This document shows, piece by piece, positions 13,601 through 22,304 of a stretch of DNA of 64,000 bases. The stretch's first letter is position 1. Every line of letters starts with the position of its first letter. The stretch lies in NCBI GenBank assembly GCA_013396525.1, contig VWYX01000624.1, forward strand, positions 372,001 to 436,000. Reading direction: 5' to 3'. The DNA is from Chaetorhynchus papuensis (lineage: Eukaryota > Chordata > Aves > Passeriformes > Rhipiduridae). The notes under the pieces are model-generated. The model made no database searches. It was given only the letters and a program-made list of their open reading frames with translations, and had not been told where the DNA came from. Made by a program: the position numbers and the translations under genes.

Positions 13601-15163
13601 CAAATACATGGGAAGAACTTTCTTTTTATACAAATACAAAATCTTCATCCAGTTTCTAACTCTGAGGGAAGTATGAATTCAATAAAGACGGGGGAAAAAA
13701 AAAGAAGAAACAAAAAAGGATTGCAAGTTATGCCACAGTGGAGTCAAGCCTTCTCCCACATCAGCCTATGTCGCATTTTAAGCAATTTCTAAAATGCGTA
13801 ACACTGAAAACTCAGTCAGAGTAAATCCTGATCTTTATATAAAATACAGTAAAATATGCACAACAGTATGAAATGGCTTTGATTACAGTTTTTATGAGTA
13901 TCACAAAGTTGCCTGTAACTTTGCTAGCTAGAACACCTGAGTCCACAGCCCAGAATTATTCCTTCCAACTAAGACCTGATGCAACTCTATTGTGAGTCAC
14001 AAACAATTCTTAAAAATTAACTCTTAACTCTCAAACTGTCCTAGAAGTCTAAAGAGAGTCTTCTCTTTTATCACAATCTCTTCTCAGCCCAAACAGTCAA
14101 TCCACAAATGAAGAGACTCTGCCCCAGATACAACCCTGGACCAAAGCCTTTCCATGCTGAATGCTTCCCCAAAACGGGAACCACTTCAGAGGAAGAACAG
14201 GTCCCATTTAGGAACCTTAACCTGCTCCACATGCACACCTGCTCCTTTGTGAATTACAAGGTGAAAACCAGCACAAAGCAGACTCAAGAGTCAGTGCCCC
14301 CATCTGACATGGAAGCTGGGAGAGCATTTATTCTCCGGCAAGGAAATCTACACCTCCAAAGCATGTGGTTTTACATCACTGCACAGAATTTCAGGTACAA
14401 CTTCGAATTCCTCATAATCTGTCACTTAAGAGTTTCAAACCCCTAATTTTTTTCTTTGTGAAATCGAAACTAATCGAGTACAACTTATTCAAGTTAAGAA
14501 CAGTGTGTGCTATCATAACAATTAAGAAGAAAAAAACCAAAACCCTAGCCAACATACTTGTCAACGCTTTTTTATGGAAGTAAAGTTTTCCCCGATGGGA
14601 CCCTTAAGAAGAACTCGGTTAAGAGAGAATGCTACTTTAAACAACAACAAAAAGGAATTCAGAGAAGAGTAAACTTTATCTAGATAAAGCTCACGTAGTA
14701 CCTCTGAATGGTGCCCTACACTTCCATTCTCCGATCCAGAATGCTGCTCGTTTCCTTCATCTTCCACATCAGATCCTGAGTCTCGCTCGTCTTGCACTGG
14801 AGTAGCTCCTCCATCATCTATCCCGAGGTTAAAAAAAAAAAAGTAAAACTCAGCGCTTAAAGGAACCGCACAGGAACCGGGCGGGCTCCCGCTCTAACGG
14901 GGCAGGAAAACGGGGCTGTCCGAACAAAGCACCCCAGACACCCCCGGCGAGCGCACAAAACCTCCTATACCATGTGGGCAGCGATTGATGGACTGCCCAG
15001 ACACCGGACTATTGAAGGAATTAACGCAGCGCTGCCATCAGGCCAAGGCCCCGCCGCTGCCCCCCCGAACCCGCGGGCCCCGCCGTGACCGATACCCTCC
15101 CCGGAGGGTCCCGCGTCCCGCGCCGCTACCTGACTGCTCCCCGCCGTAATAGTGGGTGTCCAT
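1547..15163 (-). CDS. IWS1: IWS1, transcription elongation factor, SPT6 partner (whole gene, 14 coding exons)
   Basis: Nuclear factor that binds SPT6 on elongating RNA polymerase II and couples elongation to histone methylation and mRNA export (known for the family). Coding exons, 5' to 3' on the minus strand: 15163-15130, 14817-14702, 8948-8237, 7706-7514, 7272-7215, 6937-6837, 6561-6411, 4935-4853, 4569-4440, 3749-3632, 2909-2798, 2604-2548, 2347-2236, 1675-1547. All junctions are AG/GT and phases add up to 2106 nt (701 aa plus stop). Residues 1-50 carry the family N-terminus (DDGGATPVQDERDSGSD). About 51-290 are acidic SDSE-type repeats. DDVVSAMIVKMNEAAE precedes the TFIIS N-terminal-like domain (about 500-580), and the end reads KFSIEGNRMPL. 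Human IWS1, as I remember it, is about 819 aa; the shortfall lies mainly in the repeat region. Intron 2 is about 5.75 kb. I am very confident of the identity. Confidence 0.96.
2236..2347 (-). CDS. IWS1: IWS1 coding exon 13
   Basis: Encodes [20 protein letters not shown], then KDYVVRPKWNVEMESSR, a conserved C-terminal segment. Acceptor TTCCATAG, donor GTAAGC; ends in phase 0. Confidence 0.96.
2513..2536. repeat. (AAAT)n microsatellite
   Basis: About six AAAT units next to the IWS1 exon 12 donor, inside intron 12. Confidence 0.9.
2548..2604 (-). CDS. IWS1: IWS1 coding exon 12
   Basis: A short 57-nt exon reading SGGQTPRRDLEKVLTGEEK across its junctions. Acceptor TCTTGCAG, donor GTAGGT. An AAAT microsatellite lies just inside the following intron. 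Confidence 0.93.
2798..2909 (-). CDS. IWS1: IWS1 coding exon 11
   Basis: Encodes [20 protein letters not shown] and an Arg/Glu-rich stretch ending MPHRRKLSS. Acceptor TTAATAG, donor GTAGGA; phase 2 out. Confidence 0.95.
3632..3749 (-). CDS. IWS1: IWS1 coding exon 10
   Basis: Encodes [20 protein letters not shown], then LYKHPKESRPNKDMAGKLI, the second half of the TFIIS N-terminal-like domain. Acceptor TTTGCAG, donor GTACGT; phase 1 out. Confidence 0.96.
4440..4569 (-). CDS. IWS1: IWS1 coding exon 9: TFIIS N-terminal-like domain
   Basis: Encodes [20 protein letters not shown], then [20 protein letters not shown] and LQE. This is the core of the helical domain shared by TFIIS, elongin A and MED26 that binds partner peptides (family knowledge). 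The donor GTTTGG is weak; phase 0 out. Confidence 0.96.
4853..4935 (-). CDS. IWS1: IWS1 coding exon 8
   Basis: Encodes EDRQLNTQKKPALKKLTLLP then TVVMHLKK, the entry into the TFIIS N-terminal-like helical domain. Acceptor CTCTACAG, donor GTGAGT; phase 2 out. It lies in a stretch with no long open frame of its own. Confidence 0.94.
4936..6410 (-). other. IWS1 intron 7, nothing recognised
   Basis: An AT-rich intron of about 1.5 kb. The longest open frames here (for example 5512-5922) show no similarity, no codon bias and no paired splice sites. Confidence 0.6.
6411..6561 (-). CDS. IWS1: IWS1 coding exon 7: conserved core start
   Basis: Encodes MDFMSDFDMMLQRKKSMSGK, the basic RRRNRDGGTFISDADDVV and SAMIVKMNEAAE, an almost invariant IWS1 block. 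Acceptor GTGTTTCAG, donor GTGAGT; ends in phase 0. Confidence 0.96.
6837..6937 (-). CDS. IWS1: IWS1 coding exon 6
   Basis: Reads GFNQEDLEEEKGGGDMKETA, then DESDSDDNIKRGK and a split His codon. Acceptor CCCATCAG, donor GTAAGT. Phase 0 in, phase 2 out. Confidence 0.93.
7215..7272 (-). CDS. IWS1: IWS1 coding exon 5
   Basis: A 58-nt exon encoding [20 protein letters not shown], strongly conserved in the family and matching the region that contacts SPT6 (established knowledge). Acceptor CTTCACAG, donor GTAAGT; ends in phase 0. Confidence 0.94.
7514..7706 (-). CDS. IWS1: IWS1 coding exon 4
   Basis: Acceptor CCGGCAG. Reads AKKVRILSDVEESDSDAASE and further on EKDLFGSDSESGNEQ, the acidic stretch before the conserved core. 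Donor GTAAGT; 193 nt, phase 1 in and phase 2 out. Confidence 0.92.
8237..8948 (-). CDS. IWS1: IWS1 coding exon 3: acidic 13-residue repeats
   Basis: The largest exon (712 nt) follows CTGTTTCAG and starts NEHSDGEDDGQ. It contains about eleven 13-residue units built on SDSENE or SDSESE followed by a variable seven residues, three of them identical (SDSESEELQKQPA). A Ser/Asp/Glu-rich tail ending AILSDSEDDSEKT follows. The Ser in acidic context is typical of casein kinase 2 sites (inference). Donor GTAAGA; phase 1 out. Confidence 0.95.
8503..8636 (-). repeat. 39-bp tandem repeat inside IWS1 exon 3
   Basis: Three near-identical 39-bp units (8503-8541, 8542-8580, 8581-8619) and a partial fourth, each coding SDSESEELQKQPA. 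They differ at a few, mostly synonymous, positions, which indicates recent duplication, unlike the older diverged units on either side. Confidence 0.9.
8949..14701 (-). other. IWS1 intron 2 (5.75 kb), no gene seen
   Basis: AT-rich intron. The only compositional landmark is a GC-rich block at about 11420-11720. No CR1 end, LTR, small RNA gene or conserved exon was recognised. Confidence 0.6.
14702..14817 (-). CDS. IWS1: IWS1 coding exon 2
   Basis: Begins after GATAG, completes the split Asp codon and reads DDGGATPVQDERDSGSDVED, then EGNEQHSGSENGSVGHHSE, before a GTACTA donor. Phase 1 in, phase 0 out. The near-identity to the vertebrate IWS1 N-terminus anchors the gene. Confidence 0.94.
15130..15163 (-). 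CDS. IWS1: IWS1 coding exon 1
   Basis: Encodes MDTHYYGGEQS plus one base of the next codon, and ends CAGTCAG before a GTAGCG donor. The start was chosen because this is the family N-terminus. The open frame continues far upstream only because the CpG-rich promoter lacks stops. Confidence 0.93.
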
Positions 15164-15243
15164 GCCGCGCCCCGCGGTGGCGGCGGCCGCTGCCCCGGGC
15201 GCTCCCTCAGCGCGGGCCCGGCCCCGCCGCCTCGCACAGGAAC

Positions 15244-15252
15244 AAGATGGCG
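15244..15252 (+). promoter_or_regulatory. YY1-like site AAGATGGCG
   Basis: Matches the YY1 core (AAnATGGCG) 81 bp upstream of the IWS1 ATG, in the orientation opposite to IWS1. It is usually found just downstream of transcription starts. Confidence 0.5.
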
Positions 15253-15299
15253 CCTCCCCGCCCAGCAGCACCCCCGCCCCGCGCGCACGGCGCGCCGGG

Positions 15300-15309
15300 T
15301 CTCGCGAGA
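15300..15309. promoter_or_regulatory. TCTCGCGAGA palindrome
   Basis: A perfect 10-bp CGCG element, about 140 bp upstream of the IWS1 ATG. It is known from vertebrate CpG-island promoters as the BANP binding motif and drives housekeeping transcription when unmethylated. Confidence 0.75.
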
Positions 15310-15400
15310 CTCCCGGGGCAGCGGCCGCCAGGGGGCGTTGCACGTTCGCAGCCGGCCCGGCCCCGCCCCGTGGGCTCGGGTTCAACCACAACAAACTGAG

Positions 15401-18400
15401 GAACATTTTGTCCTCTCCTTTTTGCTTTCCTCCCCCAGAATATAGTTTGGTTTCAGCTTGATAACGGAAGCGCTGGGGAAATTGAAGGAGCCTTGGAGCA
15501 TAAAAGGCTATTTGTAGCCCCTGGATGACCACGGCAGTGCTCAGCTGCAAGGCGATGTGGCTGTGATCCTGGCAAAGGTGTTTCCTTGTCTGAGCCCTGC
15601 TGGAATTTCCAGGAGACAAAACCGATCCCTGACACTGTTAATAGCTGCTCGGAGCCACAGCCCTGAGCTACACCTGAGTTCCCAACATCTCCCTTCCACC
15701 AGACAAAGGGCCATCCGGTGCGATGCTTCCCAGTGATTAAGGGTGGGAGATCCGGAGCGTCATCTAGAGCAGAAAAGGTTTTGCTATTTAAATAATAGGT
15801 AAATTTATCTGCTCTTTACAAGCCAAGTCAGCAAGATTAACATGCATCTCTCCAAGAAGGTGGCAAAGCAGAGCCAGAGCTCAGGCACACGCACACAAGT
15901 GGGCTCTGATGCTGCAATGGGGTTGGCAATGTTCATGTTTGCAGCTGGCTGGAGGGGGACCCGCCATGGCCGTGGGAAGGAAGGACAGGTTCTCTCAGCA
16001 AATTTAAGTGTGACTGTCCTGGCTGAGGCTCCAGTTCAATTTAGTTCATGTGTGGGCGGTTCCTCCAGATTTAGCCTTCATGATCGACTCAAAGTTCACC
16101 CTGAGCTCCCAGGGGATGGTCACTTCTGGAGTAAACGTGGGCAGGGCAAAACAATGCTGGTATTTTTCAGGGATTGTTGTGTTATGTTTCAGTAGCCCCT
16201 ATCCTCTGAGTAGTTGCATTACTCAAGAATTTGGCACGCCCATGATATGCAAGTCGAGGATTATTAGGGATGGCTGCTGTCATTGATGCAGCATTTCAAA
16301 ATGTGAGTCTAATAAATGTGTACGGTGCTGGTGTCCTGCCCCTCAGTTTGTCATACAACACCTTCATTTTCTAGGAAAATACAGGTCAATGTGAGACAGA
16401 TAGAAAACTGCTGCATGTGTCCTTTGATGTATTTCTGAACAACAGTGACTTTTATAATTCCGCATGCTACACTCTTGTTCAGAGTCATCAAAATTTAGTA
16501 AGTTGAGAATTCAGGGCAAAATAGGCCTATTTCTTCTGCGCTAGAGGCACTTTGCAGTGGATGACAGAGAGGTTAAGCCATTATTAACTAACACTTTCCG
16601 TCCAGCAGCAAGCACAGTTTCATGCAGGGAGTTCAGTGTACCAGATTAAACATAGCTGAACTCTTGGGACCGAGTCATTATTCAACATCTTCTACAGTGA
16701 AACACTTAGAAGGAGAAATTGGCAGTGGAGTCAGATGTTTCTCAGATACAATCCTAAATTCTTAGCAAAAATGCAGAAAACCTTTTTTTCCCCCTGAAAG
16801 CAGCTTACATAAAACACAGATAATGTCTCTTTGTTTACAGCTCTACTGGTCTTTTCCAGATAGCCTCAAAGTTCCTTAAGTGAGCCTCAGGACCACACTC
16901 TTAATGGTATTATGTCCTTTTTTCCTGCTCCTATAGGATTTTTACTGTTTTTAGGTCTTTGCACTGTGTGGTTTCCCTGAGATATTTTCTGGAAGGAGCA
17001 GGTACATGTGCCAGTATGTGATGGGAGGCTCCTGTCATTGCACTTCTCTGGCTTCCATAAAGAAATGGAATGGCTTTACACAACTGACTAAATAGAAGGC
17101 AGGATGACAACTTTACAACACAACAAATAAAGGAATAAGGAAATAACTTGGGAGTAGTGTAACAGAAAATAAGGACAAGGGAAAACATAATCAGAAACTA
17201 ACACCAAAAAAAAAAAAAAAAAAAAAAAGGTTGGATAATGTGTACCAAGGTATGTGGAAATTGTACCACGCTGCCTAGAAAACACAGAAATCTATCCCAT
17301 ACTAAAGTTTCAAGAGGATCAGAGTATGATGATAGTCTGGCTTGGAAATTAGTCCTTTATAGATATGTGTCATGTTCTGCAGGGATGGTGAGCCACTGTC
17401 CCAAATTCCAGCTGCACTGAGGCTGCACTGATGAAAGAATAGAGATTTTGTGCATTTACTAAGAGTGGAAGGAGGCACAGAGGTTCCTTCCTAATTGTTA
17501 TGAATTCCCATCTTTCTGAAATGAAACCTACTAACCTAGCTGTGACATGCTTGTGCATCACAGAGGGGAGGGAGCACCTGTGTTTGAAACAACCTCACGT
17601 CATCAATGCTGAATAACTGGGCATCCATCCCACCCCTCATTCTGCAGGTAACATGCGTGTGCACACTAACGTGCACATGCCTTTGTTCCTCATGAGCCAG
17701 AGCCTGGCAGATAGCAGTCTGTAATATACTCTTGTAATACCATCCTGGCTGCTTCCCAAAAGGAAGGATGGAGTGACAGTCAGACCATAATGGGATTGCA
17801 CAGTGGGGGAGAATGACCTGTCTTCTCCCAAGCAGCGTAAGCAGCGCCCACTTGGCGTGTGTGAAGGTGTGTAATGACACAGATCCCAGAGCCCCTCCAG
17901 TCTGCCTCGCTGTGCAACTCCATGAACTGGCTGGAATGAAATAAGCCTTTCCCTGAGGAACAGAATGCTGAAGAAAATCATGCAATGCACTTGGAAATCC
18001 TTTACCGGTATGTACTTCTTATTTAGTTCGCTTTGTTTCCTGCACTGTGCCTTTCAGAGTTAACAGACATCAGTGACTTAGAGCTACAAATCTGCTTAGA
18101 GGAAGGGAAGGAGGTTAGTGTAGGCAGGAAGACTGCTGAATGAACAGTTTAAATTGCAAATTGTTACACCCAATCAACCTCGCTTCAGAAACCTCAGAGA
18201 AATAACTAGTTTAACATAAAATGATGTTTGATATCCAGGACCTGGTGATGCAGAAATCACAAGGCCACTTTGATTTAGCTGGAGAGAAAATATGAAAGGT
18301 AGTGCCATGTGCAAATTAAACCCTTTGATCCTGACATCAATCTCTTAATTAGGAAGGTGTCAGGACAAGGCAGTTTTGTTAACACATGTCTATCTGAACA

Positions 18401-18485
18401 GACCTGTTGCTTTGAACAACAGTAGGATTAAATTCACCAGAGTTCATCCAATTTTATTTTGTTGCTTTTCTCAATGCTGCTTTCA
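15401..18485. other. Intergenic sequence between IWS1 and MYO7B, left part
   Basis: No recognisable exon. The longest open frames (for example 15842-16195 plus and 17536-17985 minus) resemble no family and lack splice context. It holds an A23 tract at 17206-17228. It could contain a non-coding MYO7B exon or a divergent transcript, which cannot be told from sequence. Confidence 0.5.
17206..17228. repeat. Poly(A) tract, 23 A
   Basis: Uninterrupted run of 23 A. It has no clear retroposed gene attached, so it may be a simple microsatellite. Confidence 0.85.
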
Positions 18486-18662
18486 TCATAGAACCACAGA
18501 ATGGTTTGGATTGGAAGGGGCCTTAAAGCTCATCCTGTTCCACCATAGCAGGGGCACCTTCCACTATCCCAGGTTGCTCCAAGCCCCATCCAACCTGGCC
18601 TTGGACACTTTCAGGGATGGGGCAGCCACAGCTTCTCTGGGCAGCCTGTGCCAGTGTCTTGC
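18486..18662 (-). mobile_element. CR1 LINE 3' fragment
   Basis: Reads TCATAGAACCACAGAATGG and onward with the familiar avian CR1 tail in reverse complement (GGAAGGGGCCTTAAAGCTCA, CCATCCAACCTGGCCTTGGA, CAGGGATGGGGCAGCCACAG). Truncated at its 5' end, as is usual for CR1. Confidence 0.9.
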
Positions 18663-21600
18663 TATATACTTAATAATTTTTTGAGCTTTATTACTTAAAA
18701 TGTGACTTCACAGTCTTCACCTTCAGCAGTTTGCTTACAGGGAAGGTTACAACAATTAATCAGCATAGACCATGCTACACATTACCCCTAATTATCACTA
18801 CAAATGTTCCTGTGCCCTACACAGTCCCTCACCAAACTCTGTGCAGTACATTGCATTGCTCATTCCTGGCAAGTTCCTCTCCTGTCTTTCCCCATCTGCA
18901 CAGCTCAGTGCCTGCCCAAACCTGAGCTGCCCCTGTGCATTCATAGGCCCTTCTCTGGAGGCACCTTCAGCCTGCTCATCTCTCATTAGCTGCATGTGCT
19001 GCACAGAGCATCTTGGCTGCTTCCCCTTGGTATATCAAGTCCCTGCTCCCTCAGCTTTTGTTTTCTACCTCTTGAATATGTCAACTCTGGAAATCAATCT
19101 CCCTTCCAGTACATGTTTCAACTGTACAATGAGTTGTACTTTTCTTTCAGATGACCTCGATTTCCCTATGATTCCATCTCACACAGTTTCTATAGGACAT
19201 AAATCCTGTACTTCCCTCTGAAGTAACACAGGCACTGCATCTTGGGCACAAGTGTTAACAATGTAGTTATTTTTAGAATGAGATTCTCTGCCCCTAAACA
19301 GTGCTCCATTTGGAATTTCAGCAGGTATGTTTTGTTTGCTGAAGGAATATGCACGGCATTTTTTTGTCCAATTTCACAAAAACCTTTGGGTTTAGATATC
19401 TGCCTTGGTAGTATAAAGGCATGTACTTTGATTTCTTTGCCAGCATTTGACCTTTACCTAATAAAATCAGTACTTGGAATTTTGTTAATCACATACAGCA
19501 TATAGACTTCTAAAAACTGTATCAAAAATAAGTCTGCTAAAGAACTACTTTGAGGCAAAATCTTTGAGTAGGAATGATTTGCAGTTAGAAACTTGAAGAA
19601 AGCTCTCTGTGGCTTTCTGCTTCTCTCCAAAAGTCTCTGAGCCCTGAAGGACCTACACTCTATTTCTGCACCTGTATCTGCTGCTGTAAGACTTAAACAA
19701 AAACTCAGGTAAGGAGGCTGACATTAAAACACAAATATGTGACGTTGATAAACATATGCTACTCCCCACTATTTATTGCCATGCCTGAATACTTACCTCT
19801 GATTCGGACATGGAGCTACAGCAGGGGCCCAATCATACAGTGCAGCCACACTGAACCAAGGAAACAAGAAAATAAGAATTAGGATATTAGGTATACTAGC
19901 ACATGCTCACAATTATTGTACATTTACATTTGCTTGTTTAATAGTGGGCACAGTGTTGTGCACAGGACCCTGGAGGAAGGTGACCCGGCTGGGTTAGGGT
20001 ACATGGAAAAAATCTCATTTTCACTGTTTGGGCTCATCATAAGGGTTGGAATGTACCTGACTCCTGAGTTCTTGCTTTGGCTGGAGAAACCCTGTATCTG
20101 CCTGTCTACAGTTGTACTACACTTCTGTTTCTTTCCCATACTGGAATTTAACCAGATTTGGAAGAAGGACGCAGAGAGTACATACGAAGCCAACAGAAAG
20201 AGGAAAGCTCTTGGCCATTCTGTCCTATTTTGGAAAGAGAGAAGTGGACAAAATAGGGAGTTACCATGCACCTAGATCCTGGAACATGGGGACAGAGTGT
20301 TTGTTGAGAGATAAATTAATGATAGTGAAACCAGGATGTTTTGTCCCATTATATGGGTGTGTCTATGAATTTCAGTTAAATGTGATGAATTAATTTTGGT
20401 CTGAGCTGTAGGTACTGAGAAACACAGACCACACAGGACACAGGCTGACCGGCATTTTCTTGCAGAAAAGAGCTATGGAAAACCATGGGGAGGTTTTGAT
20501 GAAGAGATGAGGGTCTGATTTTCTTTGTACCTAACAGGGAGAGAGACAGTTCCAGGGAAGTCAGCTGTATTGGAGCAGTGTAAGACCAGATGGTAAAGGG
20601 TTTTCTTCTGGGAGTGCTTTCCAGAAATCTGAAAGGATACAGGCCAAGTGGAGAGATTGAAGTTTAAGGTTCACCCAGGCAAGAATTAGCCTTTGTGCTC
20701 ACTGGAACACCTGACCTGGAAATGACATATACACTGAACTGGGAGCAAAGTCCTGTAATAAATAACCGTCCTTCAGTCATTTCCTCCTTTGTGCAGCAGA
20801 GAGCTGGCACTTAATGGCACCAGGACCAGTTTCACCTTCCTTTCCCTTCCTACTCCAATGCTTGTGAAAAAGAGGGACCTAAGTTGCAAAAGCCACACAG
20901 TGAAGATTTCTTCTGGAAAGGTAAATTCCCATCCTGTGGGGTGTGATTTGGTTGATGGTGCAGCATTATTTTGTCAAGTAAAGCAGCAGAGAGAGCCAGA
21001 CTTGGCCATGAAGTGGCCATGCAGCCAGGTGCAAGGGAGTGGCCACTTACAGCTTCTGTGGGAATAAGCATTTTAAATGTTGGAACTATGTATCCTGGGA
21101 TTATATGGGATCTCCTCCCTACACGTCTGCTCTTGGCTGCTGTCAGACTGGATCCCGAGCCAGCTGTCCCTTTGATGTGACACTGTATAGCTGTCTCCGT
21201 GCATCTGCCACTCCCTCCTTGTTTGGGGTCAACATTTCTGCTCTTTTGCCATATTCTGGTTTCTGGTGCAGGTGAAAAAGTGCCTGTCATTTGTGAATCA
21301 CTGACTGTGGCCCATCTTTAGCCTATGTTTGCCAAGGACCGTGCTTCTGTGCCACCCTGCACCACTCACAGCAACGGGCCATCCCAGTGTTGAAGTTGAT
21401 GTGCAGGTCCTGTCTCTGAATCCTGAATAAGAACATGAGGACTTTGCCGTAAGAATAACAGAATATGAAAGACCAGATGGCAAATCATCCTAGACGTGGA
21501 ATCACTCCCAAAATCCAGCTCTGTCTGTGGGACAGAAAGTGGCTTTGAAGACTGTAGTTTCTCGGTTAGGACAGCCTAAACTGCATAATCCCTTAACTAA

Positions 21601-22261
21601 AGCACTGCTGTAGATTTCTGGCCACTGATATTTTGACTGTTATGTTCTTGGTAGCGAGTTCCTAATTTTATTGTGGTTCCCTCCAGTCCCTTATTTTGCT
21701 GTTCATGCCTTGATTGCAATACCTCCCATTCCAGCCAAGGTAGGTGAACTCTAGGCCTCCATTTCTGTTTGGTGGTGGGTTCAAGCTGGAGGGTCTGAGG
21801 GAACTCAGCTCAGGACAATATGAATTAAACCGGTGTCTCTGGGATAGTCACTGAACTGCTGAGTCAATGGACCAGCCAAAGGTAACTCTATTGTTCATCA
21901 AATCACATTGCACTGTGGGGTCTTTTTATTGGTGAGCCAACCTTGAAGTTCAGCCAATAGTTGTGCCTAGCACTTGACTGAGAGAACTGTTTGGTATGAA
22001 AATGTGCACAGTGAAATCTTTAGGGCTGAGAGCATCTCCAGGGTTATGTGGTAGAACTCAGAGCACCACCCCAGTGCTGCATGTTCTTTGCTTTGTGTAG
22101 ATGGTGTCATTGTTTCTACATTGGGTGTATCTTACTATGATCTCTTCTGCTTTAACAAAATTATTTTAAGGCATCTTGATGTTATTTTTATGCAAGGAAA
22201 CCCCACTGTTTGTTCTCATCAAAGCCCTTTTCTGGCCTAACATTATGTTCTTGGAATGCAG
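18663..22261. other. Intergenic sequence upstream of MYO7B coding start
   Basis: No coding exon recognised. The upstream non-coding exon and promoter of MYO7B are expected here or further left, because the first coding exon is preceded by a good splice acceptor. CCAAT-like sites on both strands near 21925-21960 are the only promoter-like hints and are weak. Confidence 0.5.
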
Positions 22262-22304
22262 GTTGCATACAGTGATCTGAAACATAATGGTGGTTTTCAG
22301 AAAG
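22262..22304 (+). CDS. MYO7B: MYO7B first coding exon (ATG at 22287)
   Basis: Only 18 nt are coding: ATGGTGGTTTTCAGAAAG, giving MVVFRK in phase 0 before a strong GTAAGTCC donor. The next exon continues GDHVWLD, exactly as in myosin VII proteins. An acceptor (TTGGAATGCAG, branch-like CCTAAC upstream) ends at 22261, so about 25 nt of 5' UTR precede the ATG and an upstream non-coding exon is implied. Confidence 0.8.

Larger units (their letters stand above)
15060..15400 (-). promoter_or_regulatory. CpG-island promoter of IWS1
   Basis: Dense CpG sequence around the IWS1 start, sharply different from the AT-rich flanks. GC boxes occur at 15256-15263 and 15361-15369, and no TATA box is evident. 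Such TATA-less CpG promoters are typical of housekeeping genes. The transcription start is probably around 15200-15300 (inference). Confidence 0.8.

Noticed and set aside
15038..15619. Minus-strand 193-codon frame starting upstream of IWS1
   Set aside because: It only reads through the stop-poor CpG promoter, exon 1 and the start of intron 1. The family N-terminus (MDTHYYGGEQS) places the true start at 15163.
15842..16195. Plus-strand 117-codon intergenic frame
   Set aside because: No similarity, no splice sites fitting MYO7B and no conservation evidence.
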